From contig LSRY02000001.1 in the NCBI GenBank assembly GCA_001643675.2, forward strand, positions 1,235,501 through 1,299,500: a stretch of DNA of 64,000 nt, in the 5' to 3' direction. The notes beneath the pieces are model-generated. The model was not told the DNA's origin. It saw only the letters and a program-made list of their open reading frames with translations, and did not search any database. Position 1 is the stretch's first letter. Each line of letters opens with the position of its first letter. Positions 1 through 10,950 of this stretch are shown one piece after another. A program made the position numbers and the translations under genes. Source of the stretch: Monocercomonoides exilis (taxonomy: Eukaryota > Preaxostyla > Oxymonadida > Polymastigidae).

Positions 1-97
1 GGATAATTTTCAAATGAATTCACCTAGCATTGTTGGAAAACACATTTTTCAATAAAGATGTGTTATTTGGATCTTTTGAAGATGCTGCAAATATTTA

Positions 98-2317
98 CAG
101 TCAGAGGCAAATCCTGGGACAAGGACAAAACGCGGGACACTAAAGTCAAGAATAACTATTTTAAATGTTAATTTCAAACAATTCCAAATCAAAAATCAAT
201 TTTTGATAAATTATTATAATTTCATCCTCTGAATGCATGTCAAAATAATAGTCTCTTCAATAAGAAATTATATCAAATAGAATGATCAAACTTCCATAAA
301 TTATTTGAAAAAAGCAAACGCATCATCACTAGTCCCTTACAAAAAATTATTTTCGATAAAGATTTCTGTGGAGTTACTTAGGCTCTCTGAAAAAGTTGAA
401 AAAGTTGATTATCTTCTGAAACAAGATTGAATCATTCCTTCAGATTTTGTGAAAGATAAAATCATTTCTCATTTTTCCATCTGCAGGCATATTGCTTCAA
501 AAAAAGCAAAGCGTGATACTCAGCATGTAGGCAGACCGGGGCTATTCAATAAAGAAGAAATCGAGGAAATCGAAGATAGTGCAATTGCTCAAATATCATC
601 CACAAACAAATTGACAGTTTCAGACATTATCAGATTCGTGTGTTGTTTTGTGTTTATTTTATTTTATAATTGTTCATTTTTGATAGTCAGAAAATGTGAT
701 GATGAAGAAAAAGAAAGAATAGACATAAACGCCTGAAGTCAGGATAATCAGCAAAAAATGAACATGCAAGTTGATAAAGAAAAGTGGATACCTGAAATTA
801 ATAAAATCAACTTTTATTGATCTTCATCGCATTCAAGCATCTGCAATTGAAAATATGAGGAATTGGTTTTCGTTGTTGATAAATGAAATTAATGGTTATC
901 TGATTTCATCAGATTTAATTGTCAATATGGAAGAAACTGGCATCTTGATGAAGCAGTCGGACGAGGAAATAGTTGTCGCAAAAGAAACTCAACAAACTCT
1001 TTTTCCAGATGTCCAGCGAAGAAAGAATGAAACATTATTTTTTTCTATTTTTGCAGATGGAATGTCACTTGATCCAATCATGCTATGGCTTTCTCAGACC
1101 ATTTCCGAGAATCCAAAGGAATTAAAGAATAATAGAATTAACTGTTTGGCAAATCGTACAGGCTGGATGACAAGAAGAGATTTTGAAAAGATTATGATCG
1201 AAATATTATTGCCAAAAATAAATGAGAAAAGAGTTGAGCTTCATGGACAGTCTTTTTATGCTTTGATTACACTTGATGGGCATTCCTCTCGCCTAAGTTT
1301 TCCAGTGATATCTTGGTGCAGAGATCATTTAATCCATTTATTGATTCTTCCATCACATACAACACATCTAACTCAGCCGCTGGATAGGTTTGTATTCGCG
1401 CATTTCAAAAACAGCCCAAAAAAGAGTGTTCTCGGTTCCTTCTGATTCGTCAATTTTTTCTTACAGAAAATCATTAATACCTGCAGTATCAGAAGTGGTA
1501 AATAACTCTCTCTCTCCAAGAATAATGAGAAAGTCATTTGAAGCTTTAGGAATTATCCCATTTGACTTTTCTTCCGTATGTTAGTATTTTCATAAAAACA
1601 ACGAAGCCTTTTCGATGACAGAAAAAGCGGTGAATAATTCTTCACATTCAAGCAGTATCAGAATGAAATTAATAACAGGAGACAAAATTTTCGAAGGCTT
1701 TTCCATTCAATTTGAGAAAAAAAAAGAAAAGTTTTCCAAACAGCTCAGCAACAAAGCAAGACGTTGCAATTTCTGAGGTGAAAGAATCATCTTATGTTAA
1801 TGACAAAAGCTCCATTATTTCTGTCCCTGTTGAAAACATTAACTTTCAAAACCATGAAAAGAAAGCAATAATTCGCAATGATGTTTTAACGAACAATCTG
1901 ATAATTCAATGGATCGAAAGGAGCAACCAGATACATCAGAAGAAGAGGTTTCAATTCTTTGTGAAAAAAGGAAAAGAAAGCTTTCTTCAGATAGCGAATT
2001 GGGATCCATCTTCAATTACAGTTAAAAATATTTTCTGTGAGAAGCAAATTATTTGTTCATTGCATGTTAAAACATGATTCAACGTTATTAAACAGTGTTT
2101 TGTTTTCAGTTGATTTTTATATGCCTTTCTTTTTAAACTGCTATTTTGAATGCAAATTCAATTCAGGAAATTTTATTTGGCTTGTTCGATCCACCTTAAT
2201 TCACGAAAAACTGGATAGTCAGAATATTTTTCCATTTTAAAGTGTTGAATTGTGACAAAAAAAAGCTGAATGGAATATCCTAGGTTTTGTCCTTGTCCCG
2301 GGATTTGTCCCAGACTA
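98..2317 (+). mobile_element. Degraded pogo/Tigger-like DNA transposon (copy 1)
   Basis: The element is bounded by inverted repeats at 98-131 and 2284-2317. The inner 23 bp of each (109-131 and 2284-2306, core GGGACAAGGACAAAAC) match with one mismatch, and the outer part is more diverged. The left end begins CAGTC after a TA at 96-97, as in pogo/Tigger elements, which insert at TA. The right-hand TA is not preserved. Inside is a broken DDE transposase in several frames. Left flank 1-95 shows no recognisable feature. Confidence 0.75.
449..2077 (+). pseudogene. Broken DDE (pogo/Tigger-like) transposase
   Basis: Three main fragments read as one transposase. Bases 449-736 encode a helix-turn-helix linker region with the 'GRPGLFNKEE' motif typical of CENP-B/Tigger proteins. 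Bases 771-1445 encode the catalytic core, with 'VNMEETG', 'LITLDGHSSR' and 'HLTQPLDRFVF'. Bases 1390-1584 and 1712-2077 continue the C-terminal region in other frames. At least two frame changes and several stops separate them, so the gene is dead. The first catalytic position reads Glu in 'MEETG' where relatives have Asp. A GT..AG stretch near 638-686 may be a decayed intron but does not restore a clean frame. The family is clear, but the copy cannot be active. Confidence 0.75.
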
Positions 2318-2963
2318 TTTTTTTCGCATCTGAAATACATCCATTAATGCACTTTCGGTATTTTTTTTTGATGTTTTTTTTTTTAAAATTTAACATTACA
2401 CACTTTTTCTTTCTCTCTCTTTTTTTTTAACAATTTATTTTGATTGTCTAATGTGTCATGAAAGAATGCAATGGAAAATCATTTGAGAATTTTTTGATTT
2501 CCTTTTTGATGATTTTTTTCTGAAAATGTGGATTTTTTAAGTTTTTCGATAAATTATAATATTTGAGGTCCAAATTTTCTTCATTTTCACAAATATTGAC
2601 TGAATATTATATTTTCATCACTTTCCAACATTCAGCCAAAAACCAATTTATCACAAATATATTTTCAAAAATAAATAAATAAAAAAAAAAATAAAATTAA
2701 ATAAAAAAGAAAAGAAAAGAAAAGAAAAGAAAAGAAAAGAAAAGAAAAATGAAAAATTTTGAACAATAAATAGTGTATATTTTTTTCGATTTTCATAAAA
2801 TTTGCAGGGTGTGTGTGAATCACCAATGGATGATTTATCCGAAGACATAAACATTGGCAACATTCCGAAAAGAAAAACATTGACTCAACAAATTGTTCAA
2901 ATTATTGAGTTCATCACTCATATTTATAATTATGAGAAACACTATTTTACACATTTCATTTCC
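2318..2963. other. A/T-rich intergenic stretch with an AAAAG microsatellite
   Basis: No gene was found. Homopolymer runs are common, and a simple (AAAAG)n tract lies at about 2706-2749. Short open frames here, such as the hydrophobic minus-strand frames over the tract, are translations of the repeat. The stretch is the 3' flank of the minus-strand helical-family gene that ends at 2964. Confidence 0.6.
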
Positions 2964-3728
2964 TTAAACGATAACAAAATAATCAGCAATATTCAACGAT
3001 GTTTCATTAAAATTTCTCCTTATCAAAAGTTGAATGATTTCATAAAAGCTCATAACGATGTCTTCTGATCCAAATTCTTCCATCTTTTCAAATATCTTTC
3101 TTTTCAACTCTTTTCTTTTTTCTTCTACCATTTCATCATTCTCCTCTCCTTTCAATCGACTTGATAATGTGTCAAAAAATATCAAGCATTCACACACTAT
3201 TCCATCATTCGATGTTGGCCTACGAATTTCCTCCATTATAGCATCAATTGCCTTTCCTTTCAACAAGTCTTCAACTTTAACAGCTTTGCTACCTGCTGCC
3301 TCATAAAGTAAACATATGCTTTCATAGTGAATTTCTTCACAATGATTCCTTGCTGCTTGAAACACTTTCACAATGCTGTTGATGAGTACAACCAATTCCT
3401 CAGACCATAATGTGCAATACTCTAAGAAAGAATCAAGAACAAAAAGCCATCTCCCGATTATCAGCACTTCTTTCGCTTCTTTTTTGCTCATTTCCTCTTC
3501 TTTTCTCTTCCAATCCATGCATTTTGTTAATTCTTTAAGTTCTCTTGCTGCCTCTCTCCCCAAATGCAGATCATTTGCAGTCTCTTCTTCTAAACTTTTG
3601 TCAATAAAAAATCTATTAATCAAAAACTCCCATGCAGATTGATGCGCAAGGCGTGTAAGGTTATGATGCTCCTGATGATATTCGATAATTTCTTTGATAT
3701 CATTCAAATACAATTCTTTCTCCAGTTT
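2964..3728 (-). pseudogene. Oxymonad helical-repeat family, copy 1: 3' exon cut off by transposons
   Basis: This is the C-terminal half of a two-part family seen five times in the window. The frame is open from a likely splice acceptor at 3730-3729 (GATGAG, then AAACTGGAG) to a stop at 2964. Characteristic motifs are 'ELYLNDIKEIIEYHQEH', 'NLTRLAHQSAW', 'DLHLGREAARELKEL', 'AVKVEDLL' and the ending 'NIADYFVIV'. The predicted structure is all-alpha, with charged amphipathic helices and no signal peptide or membrane segment, so it is probably a cytosolic helical-repeat protein of unknown function. The matching 5' part lies at 6785-7376; about 3 kb of two transposable elements sit between them. 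The exon itself carries no stop. The whole gene is probably non-functional unless both elements are removed by splicing. Confidence 0.7.
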
Positions 3729-3790
3729 CTCATCAAAAAATTAAAAGCAAACAATGCGATTTACAAGGAAGCAGAAATGCTCAAACTATA

Positions 3791-4755
3791 GGGTCAGAAA
3801 TTTATCGGTACCCAAAAAATTAATCGGGACCTAAATTTTCTGGCTCTCAAGAGCACTTTCAGAAAAAAATAAATAATAGAAAATTATTAATATATTATAA
3901 TATACTATTTCTGAAAATATTTTTTCATATTTTAATTTTTGTGAAAAGATCTGGTGTTTTTTGTTTAATTTTTGAGATCAAAGACTTGCTCGTATTTTCA
4001 TGAGCTTTTTGTTTTGAGATTTTTAAGTATTGTTATTGTTATTGAACATAACTTCTTTATAATTTTGGTTATTTTTCATTGTTTAACACTTCGTTTTTTT
4101 ATTATTTTTTGCATTTCACTAAATTTCGATAAAATTAAAAATAAAATGTGAAATTAGAGTTAGCATGTTTTTGTTCATAAAAGAATAGTTAAAAAACTGA
4201 TTGATATGTGTATCACCAAAATTTTGAAATGAAAAAATATGATTTGAAGTTAAAAGCACAAAAATACACAAAAACATGTTTTTTGAATAATAATCTCGAT
4301 CATTAAAAAGTAAAGATTTTCTTATTTCTGATTACCTTTATTTGTTGATAATTAATATATTTACTCTTTCAAATTAACGAAAAAACTAATTTATTCAGAT
4401 GCATTCTTCAATTTGTCGAAATTTAGTGAAATGGAAAAAATAATAAAAAAACGAAGTGTTTAATAGCAAAAAATAACCAAAAACATAAAAAAGTTCAGTT
4501 TATCAACAATGATAGAACTCAAAACACTCAAAACAAAAAACTCGTGAAAATATGAGCAAGTCTTTGATCAGAAAAATAAAACAAAAAACACCAGATCTTT
4601 TCACAAAAATTAAAATATGAAAAAATATTTTCAGAAATAGTATATTATAATATATTAATAATTTTCTATTATTTATTTTTTTCTGAAAGTGCTCTTGAGA
4701 GCCAGAAAATTTAGGTCACGATAAAAAAAAAGGGGATATGATAAATTACTGACCC
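3791..4755. mobile_element. Foldback MITE, copy 1 (965 bp, TA-flanked)
   Basis: The element starts GGGTCAGAAATTTATC after TA (3789-3790) and ends with the complementary CTGACCC before TA (4756-4757). The two halves are imperfect inverted copies of each other over about 350 bp, so the whole unit can fold into one long hairpin. It encodes nothing. Its TA flanks and GGGT ends place it with Tc1/mariner/pogo-type elements. It lies in the intron position of helical-family copy 1. A nearly identical copy is at 9985-10950. Confidence 0.85.
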
Positions 4756-4900
4756 TAGGGTGGTTTTTTTATCCGGACATTTTTTTTTATCCGGACAAAA
4801 ATTTTAATTATGAATTATTTCTTCCCACTTTTTGGATATTTTATCATATTTTTAATATATAAGGAAAAGTCAACAGTTTGAAATTAAGATTAAATTACTA

Positions 4901-4981
4901 TACCTAATCTCTGATGGGGGTGGAGATGGGGGGGTTAGCTCCTCCATCTCTGATTTGTGCCTCCCCTGAGGAGATTAGGTA
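4901..4981. repeat. 81-bp G/C-rich foldback in the transposon leader
   Basis: Perfect 11-bp inverted repeats, TACCTAATCTC at 4901-4911 and GAGATTAGGTA at 4971-4981, enclose a G-rich centre with runs of five and seven G. The centre itself can pair, since GGAGATGG faces a CCATCTC stretch. It is far more G/C-rich than its surroundings and sits about 100 bp upstream of the transposase start. It may be a small nested insertion or a structural or regulatory hairpin. Confidence 0.55.
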
Positions 4982-5086
4982 ATAGCAACGGGGCTTACAA
5001 AAATGAAAAAAAAATGGATTTTTTTCATTGCAAAATAATTTTTTTTTCTAAAAATAAAAAAAGATCATAACCATTACTTTATTTGT

Positions 5087-6684
5087 ATGAGCGCAGTGAA
5101 ACAAAGAAAAGAAATTGGACTAACGAAATTAAGAGATTTGATGAAATCTTTCGAGTATCGTCAAATTAAAAATCGATTAGTACGTATTGCCACAATAATT
5201 GCTGACGGAAAATGCCGTGTTACCGACGCTGCTAATCTGAATGAATTCTCTCGTTCATCGATAAACCGAGCTGTAACTGCCGTTGAAAAGGGAAGAACCG
5301 TGGGAAAAGTTGGTCGGCCAGAGCTGTTCACGAAAGAAGACAAAGAAGTGATAACCGGAGTTATCAGAATTGAAAGCATGACAGGAGTGAGTTATTCTTT
5401 AACTCAAACAAAAATATTGGTTTGTATTTTTATTTATTTCTAACAAATTTTTATTGTTAATAACATTCCAAGATGGAATCAGTGCTAACTGATAGAAAAA
5501 TTCGAGGTGGAGAAGAAGAAGATCAAGAAGTTAAAATTTCAAAATCAACTCCGTATTCATTCGTTAAACGAAATCCAGACCTAAAGACATCCATTCCTCA
5601 TAACGTTGATATTCAACGATTATCGGTATCAAACAAACAGTCTCTTCAACCTTTCTTCTCTCTTCTGCAATCACTTCATGATTCTCACAAATACTCTCCT
5701 TCTCTCATCTTCAACACCGACGAATCCTCTTTGCGCCTTTCCGACACCACAAAACAACTAGCCGTTCATCCTTCAGATGTTCCAGTCGGGTTTTCCAAGA
5801 CACCAATCAACATGCCAAACTCAACTCTTGTGGTTGCAGTTGCAGCTGACGGTTATTCCTTACCAAGCCTTGTTCTTTGGCCATCCAAAAAACTTCCACA
5901 AGAAATGAAGGTCTTGCTCAGCCCGCAGCTTCACGCCTGGGCAGACAATGATGGATGGATGACAGATGCATTGTTTGCTCGCTATGCTGAAGAGATACTA
6001 CTGCCTGGAATAGTTGAAAGAAGAAAATTGTTAGACATGAATGAAGATAGATGCTTGCTTCTCTTGGATTCTCATCCTTCAAGAGCACAGCCAGATCTGT
6101 GGCAAAAATTTGCAGATGAATCAATTGACGTTGTTACATTTATTCCACACAGTACTCATCTCACACAGCCACTTGACTGCGGAGTTTTTGCTGTGTTTAA
6201 AAGATGTTTCAATTCAAACTATGTTGTTCCATCATCTTCTTCGATCGCACTCAGACGAAAAGCAGTTGCAAATGCCTTGCCACAGGCTTTGCAAACTGCA
6301 TTGCTACCTTCAACGATTCACTCTGCATTTGAAAAGAGCGGCGTGTTGTCTGGGCAGTCCAATTCCGTATTGATGAAGTTACCTGACACTCCTTCTGTTC
6401 AGCTGAAAAAAAAATCCCATCGTTTCAATTTCCATGGAAAAAATATATCCGACCAAGCATTTTTAGATGAATGGAAAGAATGCAAAAAGATGAAAGAGGA
6501 AAAGAATATTGATGATTCTGCAGAAGAAAAAATTGAAAAAGATTTGTTTTCTGAAGAGAAGCCGAAAAAAAGAAAACTTTCGAAATCCCAAATTTTAAAA
6601 GATGATGATTTAGAAGATGATAATGAACGAAGAAATACCAGAAAAATTATTAAAAGAGAATTGATGGATTATATTTACTATTGA
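5087..6684 (+). CDS. Tigger/pogo-like DDD transposase with one intron
   Basis: Exon 1 is 5087-5386 (100 aa) and exon 2 is 5473-6684 (403 aa plus stop). An 86-bp intron (5387-5472, GTGAGT...AG, phase 0) joins them into a 503-aa protein. The N-terminal half has a CENP-B/Tigger-type helix-turn-helix and the linker 'GKVGRPELFTKEDKEV', expected to bind the terminal repeats. The catalytic triad is visible as Asp183 in 'LIFNTDESSL', Asp299 in 'LLLLDSHPSRA' and Asp335 in 'THLTQPLDCGVFAVF'. The spacing of the last two (36) fits the DDD pogo type. The C-terminus is acidic then lysine-rich, plausibly a nuclear signal. No frame disruptions were seen. It should catalyse cut-and-paste transposition of its own element and perhaps related MITEs. 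Confidence 0.85.
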
Positions 6685-6784
6685 TTGTTGCATTTTTTCG
6701 AAAATTTCAACAAGCGATTTATAAAAAAATATTTATTTTTTTATCAAAAAATAAAAATTATGTCCGGATAAAAAAATCACCCTA

Positions 6785-7376
6785 TATCTGCTAATGTTAC
6801 TCAAAGCAATAAACGCAATTTCCACTTCTTTTTGCATTTCCTCATTTTCCTCTTTCACCAAGGTAACTTTCAAGAGCTGTGGCACACACACTTTGAGCAT
6901 TTCTTTTGAAGCTAAATCATATAATAATAGCTCACATTCGCAAAGATCAATCAGAAGCTTCATGTTTTTCCCTTCTTTCTTCTTCTCTTCTTTTTCAATC
7001 ATATTTTCAAATTTGCATTTCATCAATGAACAACAAAAATTATTTTTTCGGATATTTTTCTCCAATAAGCAACATCCAAGATCCTTCAACAACAAAATCG
7101 AATTTTCAAAAGATAATTTCTTTTTGAAGATCATGCAGTGTATTTTACTGAAAAATTCTTTTTCAACAATAAATTCAAGCATTTCTTTATTCATATCTTC
7201 GATCATTTCAACCATTTCTTCAATTTTCTGCTTCTGTTCATCTTCATCACAATCTTCAAGCTCAGAAAACAATTCTTCAAAAAAGTAAGAAAGAAAGAAA
7301 GAAATCCAATCAAAAAGAATTCAAATCAACAATGAATGCAAACCTGTAGATATTTCAGTACGCTTATTACCTGCAT
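6785..7376 (-). pseudogene. Oxymonad helical-repeat family, copy 1: 5' exons
   Basis: This is the N-terminal half of the gene whose 3' exon is at 2964-3728. The second exon starts at about 7274 and reads 'ELFSELEDCDEDEQKQK', then a Leu/Lys-rich helical region with 'ILLLKDLGC', 'LLIDLCECELLLYD' and 'VEIAFIALSNISRY'. The reading stops exactly where the Tigger element begins (TA at 6783-6784), at the usual exon-intron junction of the family. A short first exon probably lies at 7376-7344 (ATGCAG..., donor GTTTGC). It is 33 nt, whereas paralogues use 34 nt ending in phase 1, so a one-base loss may have broken the frame as well. Function is unknown; it is probably a dead gene. Confidence 0.65.
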
Positions 7377-9490
7377 TTTTATCAGAATATTTTATTCATA
7401 AAACAAAAAAATTATTAACATTCACATTGAATTCGTATTTGTCAGGATAGAAGGCATAGATGAAAAATAAAAAACTCATAAAGATCATAGAAAAATATGC
7501 ATTCAAACCGTTCCATCAAGCGTTGACATTTTCGACTTGTAATTTCAAAGAAAAAGAATGCTTTATCTTTTCTGTTTGTTGTTATGGTACAAATGATCAA
7601 ATTGTTATCTTTAAACTGGAATATTCATGCACTGATTGAAAGTTCAATGAGTTAACATTACCCGTTGAACTGGCAATATTTTTTCCTGTGGAGAAAACAG
7701 AATATTGTGGAGATGCAATATTTTTCAAATTCTGCCTGATGATTTTTGTCAATTGGATGACCAAGGGAGATGCAACAATTTCATCAATAACATAAAAATG
7801 ATATTGTCTGTAATTTTTATTGTTCTATTGATCGTGAAGATATTTCCGTCTGTATCCTCTCCAGAGTCCAGAAATCCTGCTTATTGTTGAAATGGCCAAT
7901 CTCCGCTTTGGAGAGCAACACGATGAAAACGGAGCAGATTACAATACAAAAATTGATAAATAAAGGAATATATGCAAGATGCATGATTTTTATATATTTT
8001 TATTTAGTGCAAGAGGTGAAAACTTATTCAACTGTTTTTTATAAAATGAAGATTTATGGATGGAATTTTGTGAAAGGACAAAATCTGCACAAAATTATAT
8101 AGCATTTGGGGGCATAATGCAGTGGAACAGTTTTTTGTAAAGGAAAGTGGCTGGCAATATCGAGGGAAGGATATTAATCACAAAAAAGGCAAGAATTCAA
8201 TGGAAAAAAGGAGAGCTTAGAAATATCAGTTTTATTTATTAGGCTTTCCTGTTTCTCGGACTGCGAGGGGCAGACATGGAAAGCGACAAAATTCTATTTC
8301 TGATTCCGCTTTTGCTTCAAAAGAGTGGAGAAACGCCAACAAGCAAACATCCAATTGTTGAGTGCTTTTTGACAATCGAACAACATTCTGTCCAATTGCA
8401 TTTGAATTTCATTCTTCGAAGGGACAGCCATTTTGAGAAAGCAAGGCGATTATTTTTCGAGGTTTGCTTTCTTTGTCGCTACAGACAATGAAAGAGAATT
8501 TGATGGTTTTTGTTTTCATCGTTTGTTTCTCAACAAAGTTGTTGTTTCGCTCAGCTTCTATGTTTGTGCGCGGTTCTTTGAATTTTGTGCGTTGTGCATC
8601 AGAGAATGCATTTCAGAAGCATTGTCATCTGCATCATGAGTGATGATAAGCGAATGCCAACCTTTCCATCCATCTTCCTCCTCTTCGCTGTTGAAGCACA
8701 GCCAACTCACTCTCTTCGTTTTCATCAGGGTTTATCTTCCTCGTCCGCAATCTCGTTGGCATTTGATGCCTTCCAATCACGCAGGCTGCAGAGAGATGTC
8801 CTTCAAGCACAGAAAGATGAGCATCACTTCCTTCCTTTGAAACCCCATTTCGTCTGCTTCAATCCTCCGATCGTTGTCGTTTATTTCTTCTTCCCCTTTT
8901 TCTTCTGTGAAGCGAGCTTGGCGAATGCCAAAAAGCGCAAAGTGGGGTCATTCAAACCACAGGCACCCAAAGTCTGCAAACGCTAATTTTTTTTTTCGCT
9001 TAAGATTATCTTCTTTCTTTTTTTTTTATTTCAAGATTTTGATGGATGGAAAAAGCGACGCAAAAATACGTTTATTTTCTTTCTTTGTTCGTTTGTTGAA
9101 GGAGGGAGCAAGAAGGCGGAGAGGAAGGAACAGGGCAGGATGGAGAGAAGAAGAAGAAGAAGAAGAAGAAGAAGAAGAAGAAGAAGAAAAAGATTGAATG
9201 AAAGTGAATGGATAGGAATGGCACTTGGGATGGGCCTGTAGGATTTGGTCGAATGGGTTGAAGCGATGCAGAAGCGGAAGGGATGCACAGAGGGTGGATG
9301 GTGTGTCATTCTGCTTTGTCTGAATTATTTCTTTGTTTTGAAATTTGTTTTGGAATATGTTTTTTTGTCATAAAACTATATATGATATTTATGAATTATT
9401 TAAATATATTTTGATTTTTCTATTTTACAATTCAACTTCCGCGTTTCTTTTCCTCATTCTTCTTCTTTATTTTTTTTTCATCAACTTCGA
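7377..9490. other. Gene-poor region, 5' flank of helical copy 1; GAA microsatellite
   Basis: No convincing gene was found. By eye, 7400-8260 resembles 26500-27300, the 5' flank of helical copy 4. Shared pieces include GGATGGAATTTT/GTGAATGGAATTTT and a block with 'GGAAAGTGGCTGGCAATA' against 'GAAAAGTGGATGACAATA'. This suggests that gene and flank were duplicated together. Open frames at 8276-8491 and 8585-8986 lack recognisable domains. They may be remnants of the decayed beta-helix gene downstream or chance. A (GAA)n tract lies at about 9146-9188. Confidence 0.45.
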
Positions 9491-9984
9491 TTGCCTCTGT
9501 TTTATATTTGCGTATCTGACATATGATTTTTCTTTATTTTTTTCGATTCCATCACATTTTGTTATATCAGCTGCCTGCTTCTTATTCCTCTTTGACATCA
9601 TCTTCTTCCTCTTCTCACATATTTTTTACTTCTTTTTCAACTTTTTCTTTACCCTCTTCACCTTCTTCACCTTCTTCGCCTTTGTTCTCTTCATTTTCTT
9701 TATCCTCATCGTCCTCTTTTTCTTCAACTGACAAAGTTCCCAATGATAATCACATAAAAAATCCCCATCCAAATGCAACCGATTATAGTGTCTGCGTGTG
9801 GGACAGCTCTCTACTGCACTTTACAAGCACATCTGTCTCATTCAACGCGACTGCCTTCGAAGACTCAGCCATCGGAGACATCACAGCAAGCAACTCGAAC
9901 CTCACATTGAAATTAGTCACATTCTGAAACAACACTCAAGGTAGCATTGATTATCCTTCTGTTCGGAGAAAAGCTGGGTGGATA

Positions 9985-10950
9985 GGGTCAGAAATTTATC
10001 GGTACCCAAAAAATTAATCGGGACCTAAATTTTCTGGCTCTCAAGAGCACTTTCAGAAAAAAATAAATAATAGAAAATTATTAATATATTATAATATACT
10101 ATTTCTGAAAATATTTTTTCATATTTTAATTTTTGTGAAAAGATCTGGTGTTTTTTGTTTAATTTTTGAGATCAAAGACTTGCTCGTATTTTCATGAGCT
10201 TTTTGTTTTGAGATTTTTAAGTATTGTTATTGTTATTGAACATAACTTCTTTATAATTTTGGTTATTTTTCATTGTTTAACACTTCGTTTTTTTATTATT
10301 TTTTGCATTTCACTAAATTTCGATAAAATTAAAAATAAAATGTGAAATTAGAGTTAGCATGTTTTTGTTCATAAAAGAATAGTTAAAAAACTGATTGATA
10401 TGTGTATCACCAAAATTTTGAAATGAAAAAATATGATTTGAAGTTAAAAGCACAAAAATACACAAAAACATGTTTTTTTGAATAATAATCTCGATCATTA
10501 AAAAGTAAAGATTTTCTTATTTCTGATTACCTTTATTTGTTGATAATTAATATATTTACTCTTTCAAATTAACGAAAAAACTAATTTATTCAGATGCATT
10601 CTTCAATTTGTCGAAATTTAGTGAAATGGAAAAAATAATAAAAAAACGAAGTGTTTAATAGCAAAAAATAACCAAAAACATAAAAAAGTTCAGTTTATCA
10701 ACAATGATAGAACTCAAAACACTCAAAACAAAAAACTCGTGAAAATATGAGCAAGTCTTTGATCAGAAAAATAAAACAAAAAACACCAGATCTTTTCACA
10801 AAAATTAAAATATGAAAAAATATTTTCAGAAATAGTATATTATAATATATTAATAATTTTCTATTATTTATTTTTTTCTGAAAGTGCTCTTGAGAGCCAG
10901 AAAATTTAGGTCCCGATAAAAAAAAAGGGGATATGATAAATTACTGATCC
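9985..10950. mobile_element. Foldback MITE, copy 2 (966 bp, TA-flanked)
   Basis: This is nearly base-for-base the same as the element at 3791-4755, in the same orientation, flanked by TA at 9983-9984 and 10951-10952. The differences I noticed are one extra T in a T-run, GATCC for GACCC at the right end and ggtcccg for ggtcacg near it. It has no coding content. It interrupts a decayed beta-helix gene. The near-identity implies recent movement. Confidence 0.88.

Larger units (their letters stand above)
4758..6782 (+). mobile_element. Tigger/pogo-like DNA transposon, apparently intact (2025 bp)
   Basis: The terminal inverted repeats are 23 bp, GGGTGRTTTTTTTATCCGG followed by ACAT at both ends, flanked by TA (4756-4757 and 6783-6784). 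The left end has a second internal TATCCGGACA copy. The element abuts the MITE at 3791-4755 with a single TA between them, so one landed at the end of the other. It contains one complete spliced transposase gene (5087-6684). With intact ends, TA flanks and an uninterrupted catalytic frame, it could be autonomous. Confidence 0.85.

Noticed and set aside
2651-2880. Minus-strand Phe-rich hydrophobic frames
   Set aside because: They are translations of the AAAAG microsatellite.
8585-8986. Open frame of 133 codons, plus strand
   Set aside because: No domain, repeat or family signature; it overlaps other equally open frames, so it is not reported as a gene.
9031-9309. Minus-strand Leu-rich frame at the GAA repeat
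   Set aside because: Produced by translating (TTC)n; no homology or signal.
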